DNA of 64,000 bases from NCBI RefSeq assembly GCF_900605495.1, contig NZ_LR027603.1, positions 248,001 through 312,000 on the forward strand, written 5' to 3'. Made by a program: the position numbers and the translations under genes. Below, piece after piece: positions 1-9,499 of this stretch (its first letter is position 1; the number at the start of each line of letters is the position of its first letter). The notes under the pieces were generated by a model. It ran no database searches and had not been told where the DNA came from. It worked only from the letters and a program-made list of their open reading frames with translations. This DNA is from Bacilliculturomica massiliensis. Its GTDB lineage: Bacteria > Bacillota > Clostridia > Peptostreptococcales > Anaerovoracaceae.

Positions 1-15
1 TTTTGTCTCGTCCAT
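1..15 (-). CDS. 5' end of a minus-strand gene leaving the window (partial)
   Basis: An ATG at position 15 on the minus strand reads Met-Asp-Glu-Thr-Lys to the window edge. It is preceded, six bases upstream, by a good ribosome-binding site (GGGAGGAA). Only five codons are visible, so nothing can be said about the product. It would be divergent from fhs, with about 290 bp between them. Confidence 0.4.
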
Positions 16-179
16 GCTCTTTCCTCCCGCTCTCCTGCGGCGTTTGCCGCTTTTTGCAGCGCGCAGCCGGCGCCGCGGCCTCCCGCTTGTCTGCGGATCG
101 CCGTCCGGGGCCTGCTTTCCCCCGTTTTTAAAGATATGTGCGGCGGCGCGAAAATATGAGAACAAAAAGTGTCATAGGG

Positions 180-210
180 TTGACAAGGACAGTGCCCTCT
201 ATGGTATTTT
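180..210 (+). promoter_or_regulatory. Candidate promoter of fhs
   Basis: A perfect -35 hexamer TTGACA at 180-185 is followed by a weak -10 (TATTTT, 205-210) at 19-bp spacing. The stretch between here and the fhs start also holds a short GC-rich dyad (CCGT...ACGG, about 228-250). The -35 is convincing and the -10 is poor. Confidence 0.45.
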
Positions 211-302
211 TAATAGGTAACCTTCCGTTCCGCCTGGACGGAGACGGTCAAGAAGACACCACAGGTCCGCAGAATCACAACTTGGATTGAAAAGGAGCAG
301 AT

Positions 303-1979
303 ATGAGTATAAAAAGCGACATACAGATCGCGCAGGAGGCGGAGCTTCTCCCCATCGGCCGGATCGCGGAGACCGCAGGCATCGGAGAACGTTATCTGGA
401 AACTTACGGCAAATATAAAGCCAAGATACACTACGATATTCTGGAAGAAAAAAAGGACAGGCCAAACGGCAGGCTGATCCTGGTGACAGCTATCACGCCC
501 ACGCCGGCCGGCGAGGGAAAGACCACCACCACGGTGGGCCTGGCCGACGGCATGAAGCGCCTGGGAAAAGACGTGCTGGTGGCGCTGCGCGAGCCCTCCC
601 TGGGCCCTGTCTTCGGCCTGAAGGGCGGCGCCGCAGGGGGAGGACGCGCCCAAGTCGTGCCCATGGAGGAGATCAATCTCCACTTTACCGGCGACATTCA
701 CGCCATCAGCGCGGCAAACAACCTGCTGGCCGCCATGCTGGACAACCACATCTATCAGGGCAACAAGCTGGATCTGGATGTGCGGCGGATCACCTGGCGC
801 CGTTGCGTGGACATGAACGACCGCCAGCTCAGGTCCATCGTCACCGGTCTTGGAGGCCGGACCAAAGGCGTGCCCCGGGAAGATTCCTTCGACATCACTG
901 CCGCCAGCGAGATCATGGCCATCCTGTGCCTGGCCAGCGATATGGCGGATCTGAAGACGCGGCTGGGACGCATCATCGTGGGCTACACTACCGACAATGA
1001 ACCGGTCACCGCCTCTCAGCTGCACGCCCAGGGCGCTATGGCGGCCCTGCTGGCCGACGCGCTGAAACCCAATCTGGTCCAGACCCTGGAGCACACGCCG
1101 GCCTTCATCCACGGCGGTCCCTTCGCCAACATCGCCCACGGATGCAATTCCATCATGGCCACGAAGATGGCCCTGAAGCTCTCGGATTATACCATCACCG
1201 AAGCCGGTTTCGGCGCGGATCTGGGCGCTGAAAAGTTTCTTGACATCAAGTGCCGCATGGCGGGACTGGCGCCTGACGCCTGCGTCATCGTAGCCACGGT
1301 GCGGGCTCTGAAACACCATGGAGGAGCCGCGCGGGAAATGCTGGACGAGGAGGATCTGGACGCGCTGAAGAGGGGGCTGCCCAATCTTCTGCGCCACGTG
1401 GAAAATATCACGCAGGTCTACGGACTGCCCGCGGTAGTAGCCGTCAACCGCTTCCCCGCAGACACGGAGGCGGAGCTGGCTCTCATCGAAGAGGAGTGCC
1501 GGAAGCTGGGCGTCAATGTGGCCCTCAGCGAGGTCTGGGGCAAAGGCGGCGAAGGCGGGATCGCCCTGGCCCGTGAAGTGGTCCGGCTCTGCGAGACGCC
1601 CTCCCGCTTCACCTTCTGTTACGACGATGATCTGCCCATTGTGGAAAAGATCCGCACGGTGGCAAAACGGATCTACCGGGCCGACGACGTGATCCTCTCA
1701 CCCGCAGCCGAAAAAAAAGCATATCAGCTGGAAAATCTGGGATTTGGCCGTCTTCCCGTCTGCGTGGCGAAGACGCAGTACAGCTTTTCCGATAATCCCA
1801 AACTGGCCGGCGCCCCGGACCATTTCACCATCACGGTGCAGAATCTGAAAGTCTCCGCCGGAGCAGGGTTCATCGTGGTGCTCACAGGCGATATCATGAC
1901 CATGCCCGGTCTTCCGCCTGTGCCGGCCGCAGAGCGCATCGACATCGACGAGAGAGGCCGGATCAGCGGTCTGTTTTAG
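303..1979 (+). CDS. fhs: Formate-tetrahydrofolate ligase
   Basis: ATP-dependent formyltransferase that makes 10-formyl-THF from formate and THF. It is cytoplasmic, feeds one-carbon and purine synthesis, and in acetogens serves the methyl branch of the Wood-Ljungdahl pathway. The product has 558 residues, the family's usual size. The ATP-binding loop [14 protein letters not shown] lies near residues 65-80, and the family motifs [18 protein letters not shown] and FTGDIHAI follow it. The start has a clear AAAAGGAG site. It is one of the few genes left of oriC transcribed toward the origin, against replication. It is convergent with walK, and a long inverted repeat lies between them. Other genes of the acetyl-CoA pathway are not in the window, so acetogenesis cannot be inferred from this gene alone. 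Confidence 0.97.
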   Translation: MSIKSDIQIAQEAELLPIGRIAETAGIGERYLETYGKYKAKIHYDILEEKKDRPNGRLILVTAITPTPAGEGKTTTTVGLADGMKRLGKDVLVALREPSLGPVFGLKGGAAGGGRAQVVPMEEINLHFTGDIHAISAANNLLAAMLDNHIYQGNKLDLDVRRITWRRCVDMNDRQLRSIVTGLGGRTKGVPREDSFDITAASEIMAILCLASDMADLKTRLGRIIVGYTTDNEPVTASQLHAQGAMAALLADALKPNLVQTLEHTPAFIHGGPFANIAHGCNSIMATKMALKLSDYTITEAGFGADLGAEKFLDIKCRMAGLAPDACVIVATVRALKHHGGAAREMLDEEDLDALKRGLPNLLRHVENITQVYGLPAVVAVNRFPADTEAELALIEEECRKLGVNVALSEVWGKGGEGGIALAREVVRLCETPSRFTFCYDDDLPIVEKIRTVAKRIYRADDVILSPAAEKKAYQLENLGFGRLPVCVAKTQYSFSDNPKLAGAPDHFTITVQNLKVSAGAGFIVVLTGDIMTMPGLPPVPAAERIDIDERGRISGLF

Positions 1980-1986
1980 GTTCCCC

Positions 1987-2036
1987 GCCGCCTTTCAGAC
2001 CGCCTTTCAGACCGCCTTTTGGACCGTCCTTCAGGC
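1987..2036. repeat. 12-bp GC-rich tandem repeat after fhs
   Basis: About four head-to-tail copies of CCGCCTTTCAGA. The first two are near identical and the later ones degenerate (ending TTTTGGA and CTTCAGG). It starts within ten bases of the fhs stop codon and is non-coding. Confidence 0.7.
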
Positions 2037-2073
2037 GGCCTAGCCGCTGATGGGAGGAACGCGGACAAAAATA

Positions 2074-2161
2074 GACAGCTGCAGAATGGAAATTCAACAG
2101 GATGCGCGCCCTTCGGCGGCCCGCTCATTCTGTGAATCGACCATTTTGCAGCTGTCCTTTT
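2074..2161. terminator. Long inverted repeat, likely bidirectional terminator of fhs and walK
   Basis: GACAGCTGCAGAATGG (2074-2089) pairs with CCATTTTGCAGCTGTC (2141-2156) with one mismatch. The roughly 50-base interior contains smaller GC-rich dyads. A T-run follows on the plus strand (CTTTTTAT), and TATTTTTG follows on the minus strand. It separates two convergent genes. The loop is unusually long for an intrinsic terminator, so an RNA element is an alternative. Confidence 0.6.
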
Positions 2162-2261
2162 TATTGCATATTTACATACGGCCGGCCCCCGGTCAGCCAT
2201 AAGACCCGTCAAGCGCCCGGCGCGCAGGCTCTGTCCACAGCCTTCGTCGGTCCGCGCCGCC

Positions 2262-4091
2262 CTACTCGATATTGCTGATCCCCCGGCGCACGGCCAGAGG
2301 CAGCGAGATAAAGGCCTTGGTGCCCTTTCCCTCCTGGCTCTCGATCTCGATGGTCCCGCCGTGCTCCTCCACGATCTGCTTGGCGATGGCCAGTCCCAGC
2401 CCCGTTCCGCCCATGGCCCTGGAACGGGCTCTGTCCACCCGGTAAAACCGCTCGAAGATCCGTGGGATCTCGGACTCGGCCATGCCGATGCCGTTGTCCG
2501 CGACGATGATCCGGGCCAGACCGTCCTTTTCCACCACGTCGATGTCGATCCGGCCGCCTTCATTGGTATATTTGATAGAATTGCTCAAAATATTCAATAT
2601 GACCTGTTCGATCCTGTCTTTGTCGATCATCACCATGACCCGTGATTCCGGATCAAACAGACAGTTCAGGTGCTGCTGTTTTTGACGGGCGGTCATCTCC
2701 ACCTTGGTCACCGTCAGCTTCAGAAGGCTGATGAGATTGCTCTCCTTCATATGCCACTTCTCCTGCTGATGGTCGATCCGGGACAACTGCAGCAGATCCT
2801 TAACCAGCCGGTTCATGCGGTCCGCTTCCGAGTCCACGATGGAGAGAAAGTTTCTGGATATCTCCGCATCTTCAAGAGCGCCGTCCAGCAGCGTCTCCGT
2901 GTAGCTCTTGATCGTCGTCAGCGGCGTTTTCAGCTCGTGGGACACATTGGCCACAAAGTCCGTCTGCATATTCTCCAGCTTCTGCCGCTCTGTAATGTCC
3001 TGGATGATCATGATAATGCCCACATCCTCGTCGTCTTCATCCTTGAAGCGGTCGTAGCGGATGGCAAAGATAGAATTTCCGTGGTCAAAAATATCCTGTC
3101 CGCCTTCCTGAAGGCAGTTTTCCTTGATGGTATCCAGCTCCAGATTTTTCTTATTGCCCAGGATCTCCTGATAATTTTTAGATTCCACGTCCTCCGGCCG
3201 CAGGTTCAGCATGGCCAGCGCCGCCGGATTGGCGTGTATGATCGTCCCTTCCAGGTCGATGGCGATCAGTCCGTCGGCCATGTATTTCAGGATCGTCTCC
3301 AGTTTGCTCTTCTCATTGGAGATCTCCGACAGCGTAAAATCCAGCTTCTCTCTGAGAAGATTGAACATCTCCGCCAGCCGGCCGATCTCATCGTCAGACT
3401 TGACGCTGACCTCCTGGCTGAAATCTCCCTGAGACATGCGTTCAGCCTTCTCCGTCACATCGTTGATCGGCACGGTGATGCTGCGGGCGATGAGAAATCC
3501 CAGTACTACCGTGACGAGCAGCGCCAGCACCATAGCCCGCACAAAGATCGACTTGGCCTGTCCAAGAAAATCGTAGATAGAGTCAAGATCCGCACGAATA
3601 TAGACCACGCCCGTAACGTCGTCTCCCTCTCCGATGGGGTAGGCCAGATTCTTTACGGGGATGTTCCCGGTAATGACGCCGTCCTTTTCCTCCATTTTAT
3701 TTCCGCCCAGGGCTCCGGTGATAATGCCTACCTCAAGTCCGGCTCTTCCCGCAGACTGTCCGATAATATTGTCGATGGTGGAAGCCACCACGATCAGATC
3801 CTTGTCGACGATGGAGAGCTCCTCCCGGAAGCTCCGGTCCCAGCCGTCGTCGATGCTCTTCTGTATCTCTGCCTGATGTTCCATCAGATTGTCGTATTCT
3901 GCGAAGGACGTCAGCATGCCCGTGTCGTTCACCGTCTTCGTCAGATTATCTCTGGTCGAATTCAGCTGGTAAGCCTCCAGCTGATTGACGATGAATACGG
4001 AAACGATGGTCAGAGCGATGAATACCAGCAGGAAATAGATCAGCACGATCCTCCACCGCATGCTTCCAGTCCACTTTTTTTTCGCCAGCAT
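2262..4091 (-). CDS. walK: WalK-type sensor histidine kinase
   Basis: Membrane sensor kinase of the essential cell-wall homeostasis system, partner of the WalR regulator encoded just upstream. The 609-residue product has a transmembrane segment near 13-36, an extracellular domain of about 145 residues, and a second transmembrane segment near 181-203. HAMP (204-255), a PAS domain (about 260-370) and HisKA with the phospho-histidine in FVANVSHELKTP (His385) follow, then a HATPase domain with the N box (LNILSNSIKYT) and G boxes (DNGIGM, GGTGLGLAI). The start lies three bases after the walR stop, so the two are one transcription unit. The accessory genes walHIJ, which follow walK in Bacillus, are absent here and lie at 55.6-59.1 kb. 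Confidence 0.93.
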   Translation of the reverse strand: MLAKKKWTGSMRWRIVLIYFLLVFIALTIVSVFIVNQLEAYQLNSTRDNLTKTVNDTGMLTSFAEYDNLMEHQAEIQKSIDDGWDRSFREELSIVDKDLIVVASTIDNIIGQSAGRAGLEVGIITGALGGNKMEEKDGVITGNIPVKNLAYPIGEGDDVTGVVYIRADLDSIYDFLGQAKSIFVRAMVLALLVTVVLGFLIARSITVPINDVTEKAERMSQGDFSQEVSVKSDDEIGRLAEMFNLLREKLDFTLSEISNEKSKLETILKYMADGLIAIDLEGTIIHANPAALAMLNLRPEDVESKNYQEILGNKKNLELDTIKENCLQEGGQDIFDHGNSIFAIRYDRFKDEDDEDVGIIMIIQDITERQKLENMQTDFVANVSHELKTPLTTIKSYTETLLDGALEDAEISRNFLSIVDSEADRMNRLVKDLLQLSRIDHQQEKWHMKESNLISLLKLTVTKVEMTARQKQQHLNCLFDPESRVMVMIDKDRIEQVILNILSNSIKYTNEGGRIDIDVVEKDGLARIIVADNGIGMAESEIPRIFERFYRVDRARSRAMGGTGLGLAIAKQIVEEHGGTIEIESQEGKGTKAFISLPLAVRRGISNIE

Positions 4092-4094
4092 GCG

Positions 4095-4793
4095 TTATGG
4101 CCTCCTGAAATAATATCCGATCCCTCTTTTTGTCATGATATACTTCGGTTCGCTGGAATCGTCCTCCAGCTTTTCTCTGAGACGCCGCACCGTCACGTCG
4201 ACCGTTCGGATATCGCCGTAGTACTCGTAGCCCCAGACCTCCTCCAGCAGCTGCTCTCTGGAAAACACCTTGTTTTCCCTCTCCGCCAGATATTTCAACA
4301 GTTCAAACTCCCGAAGCGTCAGCTCCAGCGGTTTTTCGTCCTTTCTCACCTCGTAGCGGTTCATGTCGATGGCCAGATTGCCGAATTCCTTCACGTTGGA
4401 GGGCGCGTCCTGCATGCTGGACATGAGCTCCGTTCTGCGGATGTTGGCCTTGATCCGCGCCACCAGCTCTCTCATACCGAAGGGCTTTGTGATATAGTCG
4501 TCCGCCCCCAGCTCCAGACCCAGAACTTTGTCTACTTCCTCTTCCTTCGCCGTCAGCATGAGGATGGGCACCGCGCTGGTCTCCCGGACCTTTTTGCACA
4601 CGGCGAAACCGTCCAGAATGGGCAGCATGACGTCGAGAAGGATCAGGTCGGGCTCCACGGACAGCGCCTTGTCCAGTCCTTCCTGTCCGTCGTAGGCCGT
4701 CTCCACAGAGAAGCCTTCTTTCACCAGGTTAAATTTAATAATATCCGATATAGACTTTTCATCTTCGATGATCAGTACCTTTTTCTGTTCCAT
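4095..4793 (-). CDS. walR: WalR-type OmpR-family response regulator
   Basis: Transcription factor that, once phosphorylated by WalK, binds TGTWAH-N5-TGTWAH sites and controls autolysins and wall metabolism. The 232-residue product has a receiver domain with the acidic pair ED at 10-11, phospho-acceptor Asp54 in LLDVMLP and the conserved Lys in TAKEEE. A winged-helix Trans_reg_C domain ends in DVTVRRLREKLE and RGIGYYF. The reading frame is open further upstream, but ATG 4793 is preceded by TTAGGAGGAG and matches the family start. A strong promoter lies 145 bases upstream. A matching WalR box occurs at 54872, in front of the walHI group. Confidence 0.94.
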   Translation of the reverse strand: MEQKKVLIIEDEKSISDIIKFNLVKEGFSVETAYDGQEGLDKALSVEPDLILLDVMLPILDGFAVCKKVRETSAVPILMLTAKEEEVDKVLGLELGADDYITKPFGMRELVARIKANIRRTELMSSMQDAPSNVKEFGNLAIDMNRYEVRKDEKPLELTLREFELLKYLAERENKVFSREQLLEEVWGYEYYGDIRTVDVTVRRLREKLEDDSSEPKYIMTKRGIGYYFRRP

Positions 4794-5155
4794 TACTCTC
4801 CTCCTAAAATACCCGAAACCCCGACCGGCGGCTGCAGCCCGGTTCCCCACATCCCGCGTCCCGCATCCGTGCCTGAAAAGCATCCGGATCGGCGCGATCC
4901 CTCCCTTTCCCGCGCCTTCAGCCGGTCTATATTTAATTAGTATACCAAAAAATGCGCAAAAGGTCAAAGAAACTGAATCATTAATGGCGGGAAGGGTTTT
5001 TTTATCCCGCCTTCGGTCCCCACAGAGAGCCGCTCTCCCATAGGACGGCTCCGGAACCATGGACTGGAAAAACGCATATACTGTATCAGCTCTTTTCGCC
5101 CGGACCGATACCGGCGGAACCATGGAGTGAAATCTTATCAGGAGTTGATACTTAT
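4794..5155. other. walR / S8 protease divergent intergenic region
   Basis: Apart from the walRK promoter, it holds a hairpin-forming dyad (GGCGGGA...TCCCGCC, about 4985-5011) and the TATACT-like hexamer at 5074-5079, which could be the -10 of the protease gene but lacks a good -35. I see no WalR box here. Confidence 0.4.
4939..4967 (-). promoter_or_regulatory. Promoter of walRK
   Basis: Minus-strand TTGACC (4962-4967) and TATACT (4939-4944) with exactly 17 bp between them, a near-consensus housekeeping promoter. The leader to walR is about 145 nt. Confidence 0.8.
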
Positions 5156-6346
5156 ATGCAAATTGATCCCAATCTCACCGCCAAACTTTCTTACGTCAAA
5201 AAAGAAACGGTACCGGTGATCCTATATTCCAGGCAGACCATTGCCGATATCCGCGGCTGCATCAGCGAAAACTACGGACAGATCAAATACGAGCTTCCCT
5301 TCATCAACGCCGTAGCTGTGGAACTGTCCAAAGAGAAACTGCATTCTGTCTCCGGTCACCGCATGATCCAGATGATCAGCGACGACGCGCTGGTGACAAA
5401 GGTGGGCCGCTCCGGCCCGCCAAAGGACGGGGCCGGAGCGGCCCGGCCAGGCGCCCGGACCGCGGGCTACGACGTCCAGTGTCCTGCCCGGCAGGACAGG
5501 GAGCTGGACCGATGCCGCGGCATGGGCACCGGCATCGCCTTCATCGACACCGGTATCGCCCCTCACTACGATCTGATCTATCCGGAAAACCGCATCATCG
5601 CTTTCCGCGATTTCATCAACGGCAGATCCATGCCCTACGACGACGATGGTCACGGGACCCACGTGGCGGGTATCGCCGCAGGCAACGGCTTCTGCTCCGG
5701 CCGTTACGCAGGCACCGCTCCCTGCGCCAGTCTCATCGGCGTCAAAGCCCTGGATGATAAGGGAAACGGCACCACCTCCGACATCCTGGCCGCCCTTCAG
5801 TGGATCATCGACAACCGCCGGCGTTACAACATCCGTGTGGTAAATCTATCTCTGGGAGTCCCCACCGACCTCTCCTACGGCGAAGATCCGCTGATCAAGG
5901 GAGCCAACGCCGCCGTGGCCTGCGGCCTGACAGTGGTGGCCGCGGCGGGAAACAGCGGTCCGGGGCGCGGCACCATCAACTCGCCCGGCACCAGCCCTTA
6001 TGTGATCACCGTGGGAGCCGCCGACGCGGCGGACGCCTCCGTGGCCGATTTCTCCAGCCGCGGTCCCACCTCCAGAGGCTTCCTCAAACCGGATCTGCTG
6101 GCCCCTGGCGTGGACATCGTCTCGCTGGACTATCGGAATCCCCGGGGCTACGCGGTGGAATCCGGCACTTCCATGGCCACTCCCTGCGTGGCCGGAGCGG
6201 CGGCCTGTCTCTATTCCATGCGGCCCTCTCTCACCCCCGCCCTGATCAAGCGCATCCTGCTGCAGTCCACCATCCCTCTGCACATGGAACCTTACAACGC
6301 TCAGGGCCGGGGCGTGCTGAACTACGAAACGTTTTTCGCCCTCTGA
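5156..6346 (+). CDS. S8 family subtilisin-like serine protease, intracellular type
   Basis: Subtilase of 396 residues with a complete catalytic triad: Asp131 in AFIDTGI, His166 in DGHGTHVAG, Ser339 in SGTSMATP, and the oxyanion Asn266 in AAGNSGPG. There is no signal peptide. The N-terminal 100 residues look like an inhibitory prodomain followed by a linker, so a cytoplasmic role or export by an unusual route is possible. The start has a good AGGAG site eleven bases upstream. It is transcribed toward oriC, convergent with the M23 peptidase gene and divergent from walR. The substrate is unknown, and calling it intracellular is inference from the missing leader. Confidence 0.88.
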   Translation: MQIDPNLTAKLSYVKKETVPVILYSRQTIADIRGCISENYGQIKYELPFINAVAVELSKEKLHSVSGHRMIQMISDDALVTKVGRSGPPKDGAGAARPGARTAGYDVQCPARQDRELDRCRGMGTGIAFIDTGIAPHYDLIYPENRIIAFRDFINGRSMPYDDDGHGTHVAGIAAGNGFCSGRYAGTAPCASLIGVKALDDKGNGTTSDILAALQWIIDNRRRYNIRVVNLSLGVPTDLSYGEDPLIKGANAAVACGLTVVAAAGNSGPGRGTINSPGTSPYVITVGAADAADASVADFSSRGPTSRGFLKPDLLAPGVDIVSLDYRNPRGYAVESGTSMATPCVAGAAACLYSMRPSLTPALIKRILLQSTIPLHMEPYNAQGRGVLNYETFFAL

Positions 6347-6405
6347 CCGCCGTTGAAAGTAAAACATGATCCTGCCCTGCCGGCGGCCCTTCCCCCCAAT
6401 GAAAA

Positions 6406-6436
6406 GGGTGCTGCAAATTAAATTTTTGCAGCACCC
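6406..6436. terminator. Hairpin between the S8 and M23 genes
   Basis: A perfect 12-bp stem (GGGTGCTGCAAA / TTTGCAGCACCC) with a short AT loop, between two converging genes. On the minus strand it is followed by TTTTC, so it fits best as the terminator of the M23 peptidase gene. On the plus strand only C residues follow. Confidence 0.65.
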
Positions 6437-6532
6437 CCCGCCCGGTCCGCGGTCCGCGGGCCGCGCTGTGTCTCTTCTCTCCGGCGGTCTGCCCGAAAGT
6501 TTGCAGACATCCGTCGTTCTTCATTATCAATA

Positions 6533-9451
6533 TTACAGATAGTTCAGGGGATTTTTGGGCACGCCGTTGACGTGTACCTCGAAATGCACGTGGGGTCCGG
6601 TGCTGTTGCCGGTGCTTCCCACCTTTGCAATGGCTTGTCCCTTATACACTTTCGCCCCTCTGCTCACCAGCAGCTTGCTGCAGTGAGCGTAATAGGTCTC
6701 CATGCCGTTGCCGTGATTGATGATGACCAGATAGCCATAAGAGCCCTTATATCCGGCAAAAGTGACGGTGCCGCCGTCGGCTGCCGAGATCGTAGTACCC
6801 TTGGCGATAGCCAGGTCGATGCCCTGGTGTTTCCGGCCCCAGCGAGCCCCGAACCGACTGGACAGCCTGGCTCCCCGCACCGGATAGGAGAAAGTTCCTG
6901 TGGCCACGGTCCTGGGCTTTTCCTTGGTTCCGACCAGAACGATCTGATTCGTGGGCTCCGACAGCACCTCTGATTTCAGTTCCGTGCGGCTGACCTCCGC
7001 CCCGTTGTTTCGGACGATCTCCGCCACCACCTGGCGCTGGCCGTTGACTCCCTTCAGCTTCACATTTTTTTCGCCTTTGTAATATGCGCTGGTATCCTCA
7101 TAGACCACTTCAAATGGGATTTCTTCATTATAGGTTGCCACCTCTGTGGTCTGCACCGTCAGAACGGGCGAATCCTGGGTCAGGATCAGCTCCTGATCGA
7201 TCTTCAGCTTATCCGGGTTTACGCCGGGATTGGAAGCCTGCAGCTCGGAAGGTTTCAGACCGTAGCTTTTGGCGATAGCGTTGAACGTTTGGCCCTTCTG
7301 CACCACGTGGACCTTTTTTTCCACCGCTCCAGTGAGCAGATACTCTCTCACCTCATCCACGTTTTGGATATTCCCCAGCTCCGTGTCGATCTCTTCTACC
7401 TTCACATCCTGGGCAAAGCCGACGCTTTTGTACTCCACGCCCTCTTTCTGCTGAGAAAACCGCTCAGTTATCTCATCCAGCAGTTCATCTGCCAGCTGAC
7501 GGCTCTGCAGAACGCCGGTGCGCTTGCCGTCCGCCATAATAGCGTAGCCCTTGGCCTTCAGCGTCTTCATATAGGTCAAGCTGTTGAGCACGTCGTCCTT
7601 GCTGTCGATGACGTGTCCAAATCCGATCACCTTGCGGAAGGAAATGTCCTTCTCTTTATCGATCTCGATGTCGGCTTCCAGAGATTCGGATAGTTTTCCC
7701 CCGATAACGTCGATGGTTTTGTATACGACTTCCTGATCCCGCACCATCCCCAGGACCCTGCCGTTGTACATATATTCATAAGCGGTCAGATGGCCGATCA
7801 CAAGCCCGGCGACCAGCGCGCAGGCCACTGCACCGGAGAAGCAGGCAAACATCTTCATCTTGTGCTTCTCCGCGTAGACCAGCATGCGGAGCCCCCGGAT
7901 ATAGCCGCGCTCCGCCAGGACCTTCGCTCTGGCAAAGATCAGGCTCTTCCTCACGCCCACGTCGGCCGCCCTCTCTCCGCACCAGGCGGAAAACTGCGCC
8001 TGCCTGATCCTCATCCAGTCTCCCAGGATCTGAAGCCGGCAGGTCAGCGGCCGCAGATGGGCGGCCCAGACGGCCCGGTAACGGGCCATGCGTTTCTCAT
8101 GAGTCAGGTGATTTTCACCTTCCATGCCTTTGCGGGTATGATGCAGCTCTTTCGTCAGGCGGCCGGCCTCTGCAAAAAAGCCGCCCGTACTCCTGAAGAG
8201 AGCGTCCACCGCCTCATCCACCGCCCTGCTGGGCTGGTCGGCGTCTGCCGGTCGGTCTGCAGGTCCGCCGGGCGATATTTGATCGGGTCCGCCCCGGTTC
8301 GACTCTTCCTTGCCGGAGGCGCCTCCGGCCGGCTCTCCCTGGGGCCCTCCGTCGCCGGAAGCGCCATCCCCTCCCGGGGTCCCTCCGGGGCCTTTCCCGC
8401 CGCCCCGTTCCTTCTTCTTCCCTTTTTTAGAGAAAGCGGAAGCCAGCCCGCCCACAAAGGCGGACAGCTTCTGGCCAAACGTCTCGTTCTCCCCTTCCTC
8501 CGCGGCGATCTGTTCCGCCGTATCGAAGAAGCGATCTACCGCCTTGGCCACCCGCTCATCCTCCGTGGTCTGTTTCGGCTCCGGTTTGTTTTCAGCCGAA
8601 GGAGCCTTTGACGTCTCCCGCGTTTCTCCCGCGCCGGACCGCTCTCCCGGACCTTCCGCCTTCGCAGGCTGTGATGGTTCCCCGGATGTTTCCTGCGGGC
8701 TCTGCCCGGCGGCCATGACTTTCTCAGCCGTCCGCGCCGCCTCCGCCTGCGCGGCGGCTTCCTGTTCCTGCGCGATCCTGCTCTTTGCCGCCTCCGCCTC
8801 CGCTACCGCCTGGGCGGCCAGCTGTGCGATGGAGACCTTCTTTTCTTTCTTATCCTTTTTCGGCCGCTTTTCCTCCTGAGGCTCTTCCTCCCCTGCCGGG
8901 CCAGTGACCGCCTCTTTTTCCTTTTCCAGCTCCTCCCGCGTTGGGTAGATCGAAGAACGCTTCTTTGGTTTCCACGGTTTCGGCGCCGGCTTCGTCTCGC
9001 CGGCGTCCTCCGGCGAACCATGTTCTCTCCTCTGTCCCTGGTCCGTCTCAGGCTTTTTCGGGATCTCCGGCTCTCCGACGGACGCTTTCTGTTCCGCCTG
9101 CGCCCCGGAGGATAGTTCTCTGTCCTCCGCGTCCTCTTTCTTTCCTCTGGAAACAGTCCCCTTTTCAGGGACATCTTCCCTCTCCGGCTCTTTTGCGTGT
9201 TCCCGCCGGCCCGCATCTTTCTGCCGCTTCTGTCTCCGTGTGCTCCTGCTTTGTTCCAGCGCTTCCTTTTCTTTTCTGCGAAGCTCCTGGATCTCCTCCA
9301 GATGACGTTCCATCTCTTCGTCAAAGCTCTTGTTTTTCAGCTGAGAAAGCTTTTCGTCCACCTTCTTCGTGATGGCCTCCAACGTTTTTTCCTGGGAAAT
9401 ACGTTCGCCTTCTCTGTCGCCGTTTCCATTCTGTTTTGGGTCCATTGTCAT
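6533..9451 (-). CDS. Membrane-anchored M23 endopeptidase with LysM and G5 domains and a giant cytoplasmic N-terminus
   Basis: Predicted peptidoglycan endopeptidase of 972 residues. The N-terminal 530 residues have no signal peptide and are very rich in Glu, Lys, Arg and Ala. They contain coiled-coil-like stretches (20-75, 205-245) and a Gly/Pro/Ser-rich linker (350-400). One transmembrane segment follows (about 533-556), so the C-terminal part is outside. That part has a LysM (about 714-758, HVVQKGQTFNAIAKSYGL), a G5-like domain (about 760-845) and an M23 domain (about 865-970). The zinc ligands are His875 and Asp879 in HQGID and the HVH at 954-956, with YYAH at 920-923. The start ATG 9451 has CGGAGG. 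It probably follows the DnaD gene in one transcript. Being near walRK, it is a candidate WalR target, but I see no WalR box next to it. Confidence 0.88.
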   Translation of the reverse strand: MTMDPKQNGNGDREGERISQEKTLEAITKKVDEKLSQLKNKSFDEEMERHLEEIQELRRKEKEALEQSRSTRRQKRQKDAGRREHAKEPEREDVPEKGTVSRGKKEDAEDRELSSGAQAEQKASVGEPEIPKKPETDQGQRREHGSPEDAGETKPAPKPWKPKKRSSIYPTREELEKEKEAVTGPAGEEEPQEEKRPKKDKKEKKVSIAQLAAQAVAEAEAAKSRIAQEQEAAAQAEAARTAEKVMAAGQSPQETSGEPSQPAKAEGPGERSGAGETRETSKAPSAENKPEPKQTTEDERVAKAVDRFFDTAEQIAAEEGENETFGQKLSAFVGGLASAFSKKGKKKERGGGKGPGGTPGGDGASGDGGPQGEPAGGASGKEESNRGGPDQISPGGPADRPADADQPSRAVDEAVDALFRSTGGFFAEAGRLTKELHHTRKGMEGENHLTHEKRMARYRAVWAAHLRPLTCRLQILGDWMRIRQAQFSAWCGERAADVGVRKSLIFARAKVLAERGYIRGLRMLVYAEKHKMKMFACFSGAVACALVAGLVIGHLTAYEYMYNGRVLGMVRDQEVVYKTIDVIGGKLSESLEADIEIDKEKDISFRKVIGFGHVIDSKDDVLNSLTYMKTLKAKGYAIMADGKRTGVLQSRQLADELLDEITERFSQQKEGVEYKSVGFAQDVKVEEIDTELGNIQNVDEVREYLLTGAVEKKVHVVQKGQTFNAIAKSYGLKPSELQASNPGVNPDKLKIDQELILTQDSPVLTVQTTEVATYNEEIPFEVVYEDTSAYYKGEKNVKLKGVNGQRQVVAEIVRNNGAEVSRTELKSEVLSEPTNQIVLVGTKEKPRTVATGTFSYPVRGARLSSRFGARWGRKHQGIDLAIAKGTTISAADGGTVTFAGYKGSYGYLVIINHGNGMETYYAHCSKLLVSRGAKVYKGQAIAKVGSTGNSTGPHVHFEVHVNGVPKNPLNYL

Positions 9452-9499
9452 AAAACAACCTCCGAGAAGCCCTGCAGTCCGGCGGCGGAATGATCCGCC

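Noticed and set aside
2670-4940. 756-codon plus-strand frame opposite walK/walR
   Set aside because: Antisense shadow of two well-identified genes in GC-biased DNA. Its composition (His/Arg/Gln/Leu-rich) is that of an artefact.
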